64,000 nt of DNA from Ramazzottius varieornatus. Its lineage: Eukaryota; Tardigrada; Eutardigrada; Parachela; Ramazzottiidae. Positions 24,434 through 35,385 of the stretch are shown piece after piece. The position numbers and the translations under genes were made by a program. The notes under the pieces were generated by a model. It ran no database searches. It was not told the origin of the DNA and worked only from the letters and a program-made list of their open reading frames with translations. The stretch spans positions 2,497,324 through 2,561,323 of the forward strand of contig BDGG01000001.1 of NCBI GenBank assembly GCA_001949185.1, read 5' to 3'. Position 1 is the first letter of the stretch, and every line of letters begins with the position of its first letter.

Positions 24434-27400
24434 ATGTATCATAGTGGGTCTATTCTCGATATCCTGGGTGTGGGACTGTCCATCTTCATCATCATCTTCT
24501 GGATCGGCGTCTGGCATGTCCATCTAATCAGTATTATGTATGGGTAGGTACAGTTACAAACTCTCCGCTAGATTCTTCCACAAAACTCTGGAAATTTCCA
24601 CCTTCAAGATTCCATGTACACTAAACCTGTTTTTATCCTTTCTTTCTAGATGAGGCAAGCAGTGTGAGTCGGTCACCCGTGGAATTCACTTTTGTGACGT
24701 CATGGCGGGTTGATGTATTGACGGGTGACCGATTCATCCATACTGCGCCGTCACAACAATTTTCCGTGTTTCATCGATAAAGTGATTTAGAGCAGCTCCG
24801 ATGAAGTTATGTGACTGTTGGGCTTTTTATCATCTCGGGGATAGGTGGGATGAAAAGGTGTAGACAGCGTGACATAATTTCCTGCGTTGCAAAGCGATAC
24901 CCGATATCAAATACTGTAATAATCTAAATTGCTTTATTGAGTTTGCTCCCCGTTTTGTATGATTGCTTGCGTTCTACGTGGAGCAAGCCTTTTCCGGCTT
25001 TCCCGCTACACTTGAGAATGATCGCGCAACACTTCAGCTTCGGCGCCTGCGTTTTATGAGAAGCTCACTTTCGATATTTGCCAGATATCAAAAGCTATAA
25101 ACATTATCAACATACGATATCGACAGTGCAGCCAAAGTCTGCAGCCCGAACGACCAAAGGATGAGGGTTCTGTCTCACAGGCACACGCTGATACCAGAAC
25201 CGGTGACTGAGTCCTTTGTCCAAAGAACTAGTGCTGTAATCCTTTATGCACCAAATTATTCAATGCTTTAACTATCAGTACTTCAAACAAGAAACCTTTT
25301 GTGAGTATGAAAGCTCCTCAAGATAAAAGTCAAACCTAAAAATAGAACTAATTTTACTGTGGGTTTTTGGGCTGTCCCAGTTGGCCCGATCTCAAAAAAA
25401 GGTTCATTTTCGAAGGAGGAAATGTAAACCAGAGAACTTAGAAAAAGTTTGTCGGATGATTGAGGAAAATGAGAGGGTGCGCGAGTTGGCAGAGGTAAGC
25501 ATGTTTGTAAGCGCTGTTAGTTTTTTTTGCCTTCCGATCTCAAAAATACATTCATGTCTCGTGAATGGTAGCGAGGAAAGACATGCTTTGTCCATCTGAT
25601 TTGCTTTGTGAAACGAAGTTGTCTTTTTGAATTGATATCAGTCATGCAAGAGAATCGTGATGTTACTATTGTCTCTCCCGCAGGCAGACATCGCGGAAAG
25701 GAAGAATTTGATGCGTAGTCTTGTCTGGTGAAGCAGATGCAACCATGGCAAGTGGCAGATTGATTGCGATGAGTCAATGACGAGATACTTGGAACGGCGA
25801 ATGGAAAGTAGTAAACGATGCGTGTGTCTTAAATGCTTTGTAGAGCGGAAGTTTAGTCTCGGATCTTTCTCGAGGCCGCCGTTGAATGTGAACCAGTGAC
25901 AAGTCACTAGTTTACAGAGCAGACTTTTGAGGCCCACTCTTTCATTCTGGCTTTGACGTTCCTCACTAACAGGCGGCATTAATGAATGTTAAACACACCA
26001 GCAGTGCACGCTTTCCGCGTTTCCTCCTCCTCGTCCCCACTAATCCCAGCTGAATGCAGCTCAGTAAACTGTCTCACTTGACAGCTATAAATAACACCAA
26101 TGGAAAACCCGTTAAACAGGGAGAAGATGAATATAAAAAAGAAATTATCCAGAAAATATGAATTGAAAATATTCAGACTATTCAAATGGGAGCTCGGCGA
26201 ACAAACTCGGCAAGGTTGTTCACCCATGTGGCGCACTTCTTCGGTGTTATTGGCGCAAAGCGTGCGTCATTTCGGGAAAACGATCTTATCTAATTTTTTT
26301 CGCCTAGGTTCTAGTTTCGAAATAACCATTGTATGTTCGGTTCGATGTTGTTGCAGGAAGTGGCGTCTGCATCGTTCGGTTACAGTCCAGATATCATCCT
26401 CGGATGCCGGCGCCGGCGGCGAGACTATAAAGCTGCACCACAAGACGAAAGATTGCTCAGTAGAGGTTTATTCCAGTGATGGTGTCCAGTTGAAACAACA
26501 GCAAACAGATGGCGGCGGCTCGGGTACCGACAGTACCATCATCCAGGTTCACAGCGATGGGGAAGAAAGAAGCCTGACGCTCTTCAACACCGGCATGCTT
26601 CCCGGTGTATCCGTGCTCAAGCCGCTCGTCGGCATCGATCAGTATTTACTACAGAATCTGGAGACCTTTTTTACCATGGCATATCCCAAGGTACCTGTTT
26701 CCCGATTTTGATTTCCTCAGTCAACAATGACTTCTTTCCTTCTGACGCCACGAACTTTGCACGATGGTGATGGTTTGCGGTGAGGCTATAGCAGTCCAGT
26801 GTACGCACGTGTCTGAAATGTCTCGTATATCGAGACATCTCACACACCTGCATACACTAGACTCCCTGTGGTGTAACTACCGCCGGTATGCTGGCTCGTG
26901 ATGTTACCTTGTTTCTCATGGATGATGGTTGTGTGCGATGACGTCTTTGCGAGTGGTTTTTAGAATGTTCCTTCTGATGTTTTGCAGTTTGAACTTCTCT
27001 TTTGCGTGCCAGATGAATCGGATGCAGCCATAATGGTGGTGCATAGCCTCATGCGAAAGTACCCAGCTGTGGATGCGCGCTTATTTATCGGTATGTGACC
27101 CTGGGGAATAATGTTACGTTGGAATGTTATTCTATGGTATTCTGCAGGGAGACGTTTTCATCATTGTCGTTTATTCTCTTTTAGGTGGAGAGAATATCGG
27201 AGTGAATCCCAAGATCAATAACATGATGCCGGCATATCGCAACGCGAAATATGATCTCATACTGGTTTCAGACAGCGCTATCATGAGTAAGTGTTGTTTT
27301 TCTTGTCACCAAAACATTTTCAGTCTTCTCAATTAACTCATAAACTGCCGTCACGTTCCGTCATGGTTTGCTGAGCTTTTGGCGCGGTTCTCTAAAGTAA

Positions 27401-29171
27401 CATTACAACAGGAATAAATTAATAAACTGTCATATTGTGTCGTTGTCGTAACACTCTTTTTGAATCGAATGGACGGGCTTTCCTCATTGTGTGCAATTTA
27501 TTCATAATTTCCTGTTATGGTTACAGTGCGTGAGGATACCTTGTTAGACATGGTCTCCACAATGATACTACCGGAAGTGGACAAGAAACAGTCCCAAAGT
27601 CGACTTTACTGTCTCTGGCGCTGGGTTCGTAACCGAGGTCCAACGCACGGTGTCGGTCTCGTCCATCAGATGCCTTTCTCCATGGACCGAGAAGAATTTG
27701 GATTTCCCGCCTGCCTTGAAAAGGTACAACTCCCCCTTAACTGCTGGAGACATCAGCACTGACTTTGTATTGCCATAGGTCTACTTCGGCTCAGCTCACG
27801 CACGCATCTACCTAGCAGCAGACGCGGTGGGCATTAACTGCCCCACGGGGATGTCTGCCTTAATGCGAAAGCATCTGCTGGAAAATAAAGGGGGAATGGC
27901 GGCTTTTGGGAAATATCTAGCCGAAGATTACTTTTTCGCCAAAGCCATTACAGACCAAGGCTGGGGCATTTCTATCTCTTCGCAGCCAGCCTGGCAGAAC
28001 TCGGCTGTCTGCGACCTTGCTCACTTCCAGGACCGTCTGGACCGGTAAGGCCTCGATCAATTTGACCTTTTGTGTGCTGCAGCAGTCTCATCTGTGGGAG
28101 TCGGATGGATAGATGTTTGGTATTTGTAGCTGGGCCAAACTACGCTTCGCAATGGTGCCGTTAGCCACACTGTTGGAACCTTTCCAAGAGTGCGTGCTTC
28201 TGGGCATACTAGCGTCGCTAGCAGTGTCCTTCCTCACTGACATGTCAGCCTTAGGCATCTTTCTTCTTCATGTCATTACGTGGTTTCTCCTCGATTGGAC
28301 CTTGCTCAGAACCGTACAGGTAAATTCCTTGCCGGAATCCTACTACAGAAGAAGGAAGCGGCGCGAGCTAGAACTCGATCGTTTTTCTAAGTTGCGCATG
28401 TTTTCAGGCGGTAACACTCAAAGCGTGCGCTACTTAGGAAAACAATCTTGTCGAATTTGTTTGCCGAGCTCCCAATTGATCTAAAACTTTTCGATCATTA
28501 GTATACTGGGTTGAAATACACCGTGGTGCTGCTCGAATCCTAAAAATTCTGACTAATGAATGTCGGAATCCAAAGCCGATCTTTATATTTTTTCCTTGCA
28601 GTTCCACCGTCTCTCATACAGTAAGCTGGATTTCATCATCAGCTGGATCTTCCGTGAGGTAACTTCCCCAGTCCTCTTCGCAAAAGCCTTGCTGAGACCG
28701 CAGATCAAGTGGAAGAACGGCTACTACCGGTTAAAGTGGGGAGGTCTGGCGGAAGTCATCAAGACTCCCCACATCGAGCTTCCCGTCTCGTCCGGCTTAG
28801 CGGTGGGTCCCGACCTGTCATCCACAGACTGCAACGAGTTCCGGATAGAGTGTTCCGATCTGCAGCCTTTGACATCGTCGTTGGGCGATAACGATGAGTT
28901 GTTAAGTCAGCAGTCTTTGAACGGTCAAGAAGTGCCTTTAGGACGGTTCGATCTCTTGGGGGAGAACGAAGGTGAGGTCTTGTCAGCGTCGCCGTCAAAG
29001 TCGACTGCGTATCGTAGCCGGCACGTGCGGTCGCGCTCGTTGCCACAGCGCAATCCCCTGCTGTCAGTTCTGTCCACCATTTCGCACAAGTTCCACCGGG
29101 GTACCACTTGCGACGACCTGGCCACTGAAAGCTTGTCATTCCTCACCAAAAGTGAACGAGATATTTTCTAA
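24434..29171 (+). CDS. UGCG: Ceramide glucosyltransferase, 8 exons
   Basis: Transfers glucose from UDP-glucose to ceramide on the cytosolic face of the Golgi, the first step of glucosphingolipid synthesis. Exons: 24434-24543, 26357-26690, 26988-27090, 27185-27286, 27527-27723, 27779-28044, 28130-28319, 28602-29171, giving 623 residues (human 394). Exon 1 encodes the N-terminal membrane anchor ([18 protein letters not shown]) and was joined by phase and by matching position in human UGCG. Family landmarks are [18 protein letters not shown] (D1), VSDSAI (D2), [12 protein letters not shown] (D3) and RLDRWAK for the (Q/R)xxRW motif. All catalytic groups are present. Three additions are unusual: about 75 disordered residues after the anchor, a basic insert near [12 protein letters not shown], and a C-terminal tail of about 130 Ser-rich residues. 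Intron 1 is 1.8 kb. Confidence 0.9.
24665..24736. repeat. Short inverted repeat
   Basis: TGAGTCGGTCACCCGT (24665-24680) faces ACGGGTGACCGATTCA (24721-24736) with one mismatch; the 40-bp spacer contains TGACGTCA. It lies in UGCG intron 1. Confidence 0.6.
26188..26312. repeat. Palindromic element, family A copy 5
   Basis: In UGCG intron 1, just before exon 2. GGGAGCTCGGCGAACAAACT is the family left end; core ATGTGGCGCAC and GTGCGTCATTT; the right end has decayed into a T run. Confidence 0.75.
26798..26858. repeat. Hairpin repeat, family B copy 6
   Basis: AGTGTACGCACGTGT faces ACACACCTGCATACACT. An inner perfect stem ATGTCTCG/CGAGACAT follows. In UGCG intron 26691-26987. Confidence 0.6.
28360..28473. 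repeat. Palindromic element, family A copy 6
   Basis: In UGCG intron 28320-28601. GCGAGCTAGAACTCGATCG at left, GTCGAATTTGTTTGCCGAGC at right; core TTGCGCATG and CGTGCGCTAC. Confidence 0.75.
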
Positions 29172-31661
29172 GGCGCTTCCTTCTTTGTATTGGTTGGCTA
29201 ATGCTGAGCTGGGACCATTGTAATAGGTTTCGTCTCGAAAATGTTTGATGAATGCGAATGGGCAGTTTTGCGAAGACGAAAGTTCTCTCCCCAAAGTCTG
29301 TAAAGCTGGTTTTCTCTTTTCTTCTAGATGAAATTTTGTTATGGTTTTTTTCTGACTTGAACGCTGCGCTTTCCGGGATCGTGTTTCCAGTTTCTTTTGT
29401 GTACGAGTCTGGTCTGTTGACTAACGTAGATTCTAAAGTGAGTTTGTGGTGATCTAGTTTAATTTGATAATTTATGCTCGGAAAAGTTTTATAAGAGAGT
29501 TCTTCATTTGGGACTTTGGGCGTTTACCAACTAGCAAATTATATCTTCTGGATATCCAATGTAAGCTGAAAGGGCGAGAATGTATACCGTGCTCGGACAT
29601 GAACCTACTGAATGATCTTCGGACATGAACCTACTGAATGATTCTTACAGAAGAAACTTGGCGCAAGTCGACAGGAAGTACTCGGTGAGATAAGTTTATA
29701 AAGTTTTGTGATTTCTTTTTCTAAATTTCTTAACTATCACGAAAAGCTCTTACGGCAGATCAACATGACACCTGAACAAGGAAGGACCAGAACTAAACTC
29801 ACACTCGATGTCGCGCTCAAAACTGGACCACTAATTCGAACCAGAAAGCCATGCAGCAGGAACACGGAAGAGTTCGACAAAGAGGAGAAGTCGATGTCCG
29901 CAAGGGGTCCAATGTCTTCTCAAAATTTCTTTCCGCCGATCCGCCTGCAAACGGCCACGAGGATCGTACGATGGTCTATCGTTGTACGCATACTGCATGT
30001 ACAACAGACTTAACAGGCGGCCATTCACCAAAACATCAAGGTAGTCGCGTTAACGTCAGATCGTCCTTGATGTAGGGCCAAAGGTTTCGGCATGTGTTCT
30101 GCGCAGGCTCGGATATCTGGACGGCAGTCGGAAGCATCTCGGAAGATACCCACGGACAGCTTGGGCAGGCCATCCAGACGAACCTCCAGACTTCTCGCAG
30201 TTCCTCGAGCATCTTTCCGCCCTATCGTCTGGAAAACTATTCGGCAGTTTGAAAACTGAGTTTTTCGAAATGTATGTTTATCCAAACTGGGCGTTGACAT
30301 CCAGCTGATTCCTAATCGACGTCTTAAGGACTTACTTCTAACGTCATAGAAGGAGGACTCAGGACTGACAGAATCGTCTGCAGTCACTAGCGAAAACTCG
30401 TCGAGGACACCGTGACAGAAAATGATTCGTCGACCTTGGGCGTCTGCAAGAACAGACAACATGAAGCTTGTACGGGCCACATAGTCTCGGTTCCTCCCTT
30501 GTATGACCGAGTTCTTCTTCTTCAAGGTCAATTTCCCAACATGGACAGACACTCTCCGATGTGCACGTAAAGTATTCTTCCTACCTGATGCACATCGCAC
30601 CAAAACCGACGAATGCTGATTCGGTAGTCTTCGTTCTCCGTCTTTCCCTGATGTTTCTGCAGTATTTGCTTCAACTTGTCGGGAAAATTCAATTGGCGTA
30701 GAGCAAGTCGAAGTCCAGAAATATTTTTTACAGTCTAGGATACTTCATGAATACTTTTACAGTCCCTTTTACACTCTCTTTCGAATACGATTGAGAACAA
30801 CGAGCTGTCCGAAGATATCCACCAGGTCGATCAGGAGACTGGGCGAAATCTGATGGAACGTTGTCGATACACAGGCCATCGCCAACTGCCGATCATCCTC
30901 TTCTGTCCAGTCCATTTGTCCCAAGCAGTCGTTTTCCCTCAGCAGCAAACAGAATAACTAAACCAACACTGATCAGCTACCGGCACGCCGTAGGACCGAG
31001 GAAGATGAAAAGCTGTCTGGACTTTGGAGCCGGAAACGAAAGTCAGTTGTACACCAGCCAGACTTTTCGGCGTAGTTATCGCGCTGAGTGAGCGAAGGTT
31101 AACCCTCTGCAGGAGGGGGTGAAGATGGACACTGGTCAAATTTTGAGCCTGCCCCGGGTGGACCAAAATGGCATGGGCGAAGCCGAAAAGTGTGCGTTTA
31201 TTCCCAGGGCCTAGCTTGCTTTAATAAGGGCCGAAAGCTGATTGCCTGCCAATGCCTGGGACGACCGGAATAATTACCATTGGTTGTGCTGCTGGACACA
31301 TCTGTACTTACGCAGCGAATGTATCGCAAGTATATTCGCGCTGTAAGAGATCCTTAGACTTGTCACTTTTCCCGACGGCGGGGAAGGAGAAGAGGATATC
31401 TCGACCGAACTCGTCGTTCGAAGCAGCAAAGCGTCGCTCCTATTCCACTCCAAACTTCGGAGTAAGCCCCTTCCGGAGTTGAGACTTTAGACCGATCAGG
31501 GCAGTGTAGTTCCTTGAGGATCATAATGGTGCTTCCAAGGTTTATGCCTGGCCATCATAACATCCTGTGGTAAGCCGTAATGAAGTCGACTGTTCGAATA
31601 AATAGCATGCGGGAATGGAATGCACGCATGGCATTGTTGTACAGTCTGTTACTCCTTTCAG
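29172..31661. other. Intergenic, no supported gene
   Basis: Contains an open minus-strand frame (30025-30603) that lacks an ATG, and several short plus frames, none with recognisable motifs. Probably UGCG 3' sequence, decayed DNA, and the unresolved 5' end of the Tim44-like gene. A candidate presequence-like exon with KRRSYSTPNFG near 31440 is followed by a GTAAGC donor, but its phase does not fit the first sure exon. Confidence 0.4.
29593..29644. repeat. Tandem duplication, 2 x 26 bp
   Basis: TCGGACATGAACCTACTGAA followed by TGATCT at 29593-29618, repeated at 29619-29644 with one difference near the end. Confidence 0.85.
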
Positions 31662-32779
31662 GCCATCCTTCTTCAAAGGCGTAAGAAACTGGATTCAAGC
31701 TAACTTCATCGTTCGGCCTAACTTCGACCGTTCTTTCGATATCGACGAGTTTACGAAAGGAGCACGTCAGGTAAGATGACGGAGACAGTGGTGTGCATAA
31801 TGTACGTGTAGCGTGTTTTTTTGGCATGTGTGCTTGTGACCAGCGTCGCTTTCTCATTAGCCGTTCCGACGGTTGTGCCGTTCTTTTAGTAATGTCTGTA
31901 TTGTCTTTCAGGCATTCCTCACCGTTTGCGATCGAGTGGCGGACGGTGATGCGAACTCGATGAAAGGTTTGGTGACCGATGAGGTCTGCATCTCTAACAG
32001 CTTTTCACTCTAAATCGCAAACTGTGTGCCTGAACGAAGCCCTTACGGAGATGCTTTTCTACAGGTCTTGGATGCCGTTGAGAAAGGTTTGAAGAACCTC
32101 TCGACCGCGGACCGCGAAACCTTCCGAAGGAAAGGTATCGGCGGATACAACCTATGATTGATCTAACTTCCTACCCGGTCCGCGCACCTTTCTTTCAATA
32201 AGTTTTCCATGCAGACACAGATATTTATTTGACGTTTCCCTACCAGCTGGGCATCATCATGGACGACGATGATGGTTCGTGGTCGAATTTCTTCCTCGAT
32301 TTCCTTTTATATACTCGGTTACCGACTGTGTTTCTCTTCTTGTTACAGCAAATAAAAGATGGGTTGAAATAATGATGGTAAGGAGCCTTGGTGGAGTATT
32401 TTAACGCGACGGGTTCGCACAAGAATGCTCTCTTGTACTTTTAGGTGTATCATACGCTGAAGAATTTTGAGGATCTTCAGAAGCAAAACGTCAATGCGCA
32501 AGACCTTCAGAAGGTTTCCGACCGGTTCCTGTTCGCGAATTTCAGGTAAAGTTTGAAACAACTCCTGTCGATGCTCAAAGTCGTCTCATACTCGCACGTT
32601 TGTCCAGCGTGCAAAGTCCGAAACTCATGTTTTGCGGTTTTCGCTACAGGTTCAGCAGGAATTTTTCAAAAGATGTCAGTCCGGATCAATCTGACTGGAC
32701 CATCAACTATATCAATTTTTTCAATCCCGAGAGCGAACGGGCCGAGCTCGATGCAGAGAAGAAGAGCCAGAACTCATGA
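31662..32779 (+). CDS. Mitochondrial MAIP1-like (Tim44-domain) protein, 5' incomplete
   Basis: Seven in-phase exons: 31662-31770, 31912-31983, 32065-32134, 32215-32274, 32349-32377, 32445-32545, 32650-32779. They encode about 190 residues beginning PSFFKGVRNWIQANFIVRP. Then come DIDEFTKGARQAF, LVTDEVLDAVEKGLKNL, DIYLTFPYQLGII and SDWTINYINFF, then a stop. This order fits the Tim44-like fold of matrix AAA-protease interacting protein 1 (MAIP1), which supports assembly of the mitochondrial calcium uniporter and m-AAA protease; I recognise it from pattern only. The N-terminus with the mitochondrial presequence is missing from my model. Several donors are weak (GTCTGC, GTTCGT). Another Tim44-like mitochondrial protein such as an L45 relative is the main alternative. 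Confidence 0.6.
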
Positions 32780-33583
32780 CAGCTCGCTGACTTCGCTCGG
32801 ACGTAGAACGTCTGTGGACTCTCTCGTTAGTGTTGAGACCTTCCTGGGGGATTTCGTTCAAAGTATCCCATTTTATCCTCTTTGGGCGTACTGTCTAGAG
32901 GCGCATGTTACCTGTCGACATTTGCAAACGAGCAGACTTTGTGTGTAACTCGAGTTTGCCGTTAAATTTCCAGTTCACTATGATAACTTTTTACGCTTCT
33001 GATCGAAACTATATAAGTCAGGGTAATCAAAGTCCAAAGAACCAAAACTATTTTACGGAGAACTGCATCGTTAGAACCATCATCATATTTCTTACACTCA
33101 AAATTCGCCTCCGCAGTATCTCAAAATTCGAATTACTTAAGAGGGCGCTACGGACCTGCGGTGACAGGATTTGTTCGCCGATGCGGAAAAATTCGGCTCT
33201 TCCGGTGCAAATGCAAATGGCAAATGCAAATGGGAGTTCCGGTGAGCAAATTAGACTACCGTAAGGTACTTGAGGGCTATGAAGCAGAAAAACTTGTTGG
33301 TGGATAAAGGCGGTTTGAGCCACGTGCCGTATCTATTACTTTGAAATTACAATTACCGAGCATCTAATACTGTATTTTTCCAAAGAAATAGCTGACATGT
33401 GAAGCCTACAGAATACACAGTATTTTGTATTCGGAAACATTAAACTACCCTGTTAAATGAACAAGGCACAAGGACTGAGCAGACAGTAAGCCGGACGGCT
33501 GTCTTTTAAGTGTCAAGTAGGTAACTCAAGTTCCGTTCGACTAGTGACTTATCATTTCGGTGGTGAGAATTTGGACTGCATTT
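32780..33583. other. Intergenic before 5S rRNA
   Basis: No gene. Near 33205-33235 two perfect ATGCAAAT octamers (33211 and 33224) sit 13 bp apart as a tandem repeat. Confidence 0.4.
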
Positions 33584-33702
33584 GCCTGCGACCATACCAC
33601 GTAGAATGCTCCCGATCCCGTTCGATCTCGGAAGATAAGCTACGTCGGGCCCGGTTAGTACTTAGATGGGTGACCGCTTGGGAACACCGGGTGTTGCAGG
33701 CT
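33584..33702 (+). rRNA. 5S ribosomal RNA
   Basis: The 119-bp sequence starts GCCTGCGACCATACCACGT and ends GGTGTTGCAGGCT, so the two ends pair as helix I. The interior shows the universally conserved blocks, including AAGCTACGTCGGGC, GTTAGTACTTAGATGGGTGA and CCGCTTGGGAA. The internal promoter (box A-like, intermediate element and box C region) therefore looks intact. It is a single copy here; a run of T follows immediately. Transcribed by RNA polymerase III and part of the large ribosomal subunit. Only one copy is seen in 64 kb, so it is a dispersed gene or an orphon rather than part of a visible array. Confidence 0.95.
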
Positions 33703-33708
33703 TTTTTT
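33702..33708 (+). terminator. RNA polymerase III T-run terminator
   Basis: Seven T in a row directly after the 3' end of the 5S rRNA gene. Confidence 0.85.
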
Positions 33709-35385
33709 GTTGTTCGCTATCACGCAACCGAATACTTGCCCGCCAGCCATTTTTCCAGCACACGTTTGACGGGAGGATGTTGTTTTTTACCTTCAAGTGC
33801 ATTGCAGTTTACGAGCCGGGCTCTTAAGGAAAAACTATGTAAAAATACCACATCACAATGTCATCTATTCGTGGCGTTTCCCAAATAGCACTAAGTAGTA
33901 CGCCGCAGCGGAATTTACGGAGGTGTATGATATTCCAGAATTAGATGCCGAAGTGTTGATCTGCCGCCAGTCTTGTCTCCATTGCGCGCTTTCGATAGAG
34001 TCCTCTCAACGAAAGTGCGAAGTTGGCAAGCACAGAAGGAATATTTTCGTCCGAGAGGCGGAACGGTGCGAAGATGCGAGTTATACGACCTTCTAACTGC
34101 TGGTTTTTTTCTGGTGCTTCTTAGTTGCTGAGATGAGCATCCTAGTAGAGACTGCTCGCTAGGTTCACACTCCGCAGCGGTGTCCACTTTTCTGGAGACC
34201 TTTGACACCATTGCGACTACCACATCCCAGGCCACACTTCGGCGACCCAGAATTTGGAAAAGAAATGCGTGAAAAGTAGTCCCTTGCGGTCTTGAGTAGT
34301 GCGACCTCGAGGAGAAAGTTCACATTGCTCCGTGACCGTTACAGGGTGCCTCGTTGAAAACATTGTGGAGTTCCAGCATCATGAATGAGTTACGTCAGTG
34401 CGCAAAGCTCTTCGTACTCATACACAACCACAGCGGATTGCTGGGCGAGTCACCGCTTGCATCCCAGTCCCGCTCATACGCACCTCGGGGAGAAACTGAA
34501 TGGAGAGAGATCAAAAGCTTGAGAGGAGTTAAAGGGACACAGCTAGAGAGAGACAACCTATGCAAAGTTTACATGGCAGACACGCTAGATCTGATGTCGT
34601 CATTCATCCCTTTGCTGCTCATCTTTGCTGCTTGGCTTTGGAAAATTTTCTACTGGCAAACGCAAATTTTCCATTGATTTGATGGCATTACTTTTATGGT
34701 GTTGACTGTGTGATCAAACTCTACTTTGGATGCATTGGCCAGGGAAGTTTGTTTAGTGTCAGATAACCGCGTCCCTTTTATCAGTTTGTACGTGGCTGTG
34801 GTGCGCTAGCCTTATCGACCATTTCGTGCACTAATGTTGACAAACTGTTTTCTCATTTCGTTCGATCTGGCTACATTGCCATTGCCTCTTGATGACGCTC
34901 TTGATCACAGATTCCGAGTGCTGAAATGACTAACCGCGACGGAATAGTCCTGTATATTTCACTTAGCAGATGGTTTCCGGTCTGGTATCCTCTTTCAGCT
35001 GTCATCCGATCATGATAGCGCTGCGTTCGGATGGGAGACACTTCCGCTAGTTCGAGGTATGAAAGCCTTCATCCCGTGACTTTGCTCTATGATATGTTGG
35101 AATTGAAAATGTGGATTATATGTAGGATGATTTCCAAAGGTCTTTGTTCGGGTTTTCGGGAACCCTAATTAGTCCGGCTGATACCGATGACATTACATAA
35201 CTACATGTGAATATATACATACGAAATGACAATGCTGAAATGCATTATTGATTGGGTTGATTGTTCCATTGTATGCTGATCGTTGTTGTGCTTTCAGGGG
35301 TTCTTTCTTCTGGAGTTAAAGTCAAGTGGAACAAGCTGAACCCTGCGCTGTCAACTAGGTCTCGACGTTGTGGAACAAAGCGAGG
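33709..35385. other. Intergenic, 5S rRNA to WDR37
   Basis: No supported gene. An open frame at 34354-34677 has no recognisable motif. WDR37 5' UTR and promoter are expected at the right end; an acceptor-like TTTCAG near 35295 may start the coding exon. Confidence 0.4.

Noticed and set aside
24219-24527. Open frame of 102 codons overlapping UGCG exon 1
   Set aside because: The other frame encodes the UGCG membrane anchor and joins exon 2 in phase, so this frame is a shadow.
25381-25494. Exon-like stretch with good acceptor and donor ([19 protein letters not shown])
   Set aside because: It lies in UGCG intron 1 and would break the UGCG frame; no other gene claims it. It could be an alternative exon but is unsupported.
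30025-30603. 192-codon open frame on the minus strand
   Set aside because: It has no ATG at the start, and I see no family motif or splice partner.
34354-34677. 107-codon open frame with a C-terminal hydrophobic segment
   Set aside because: No signal, homologue or splice context; length is compatible with chance.
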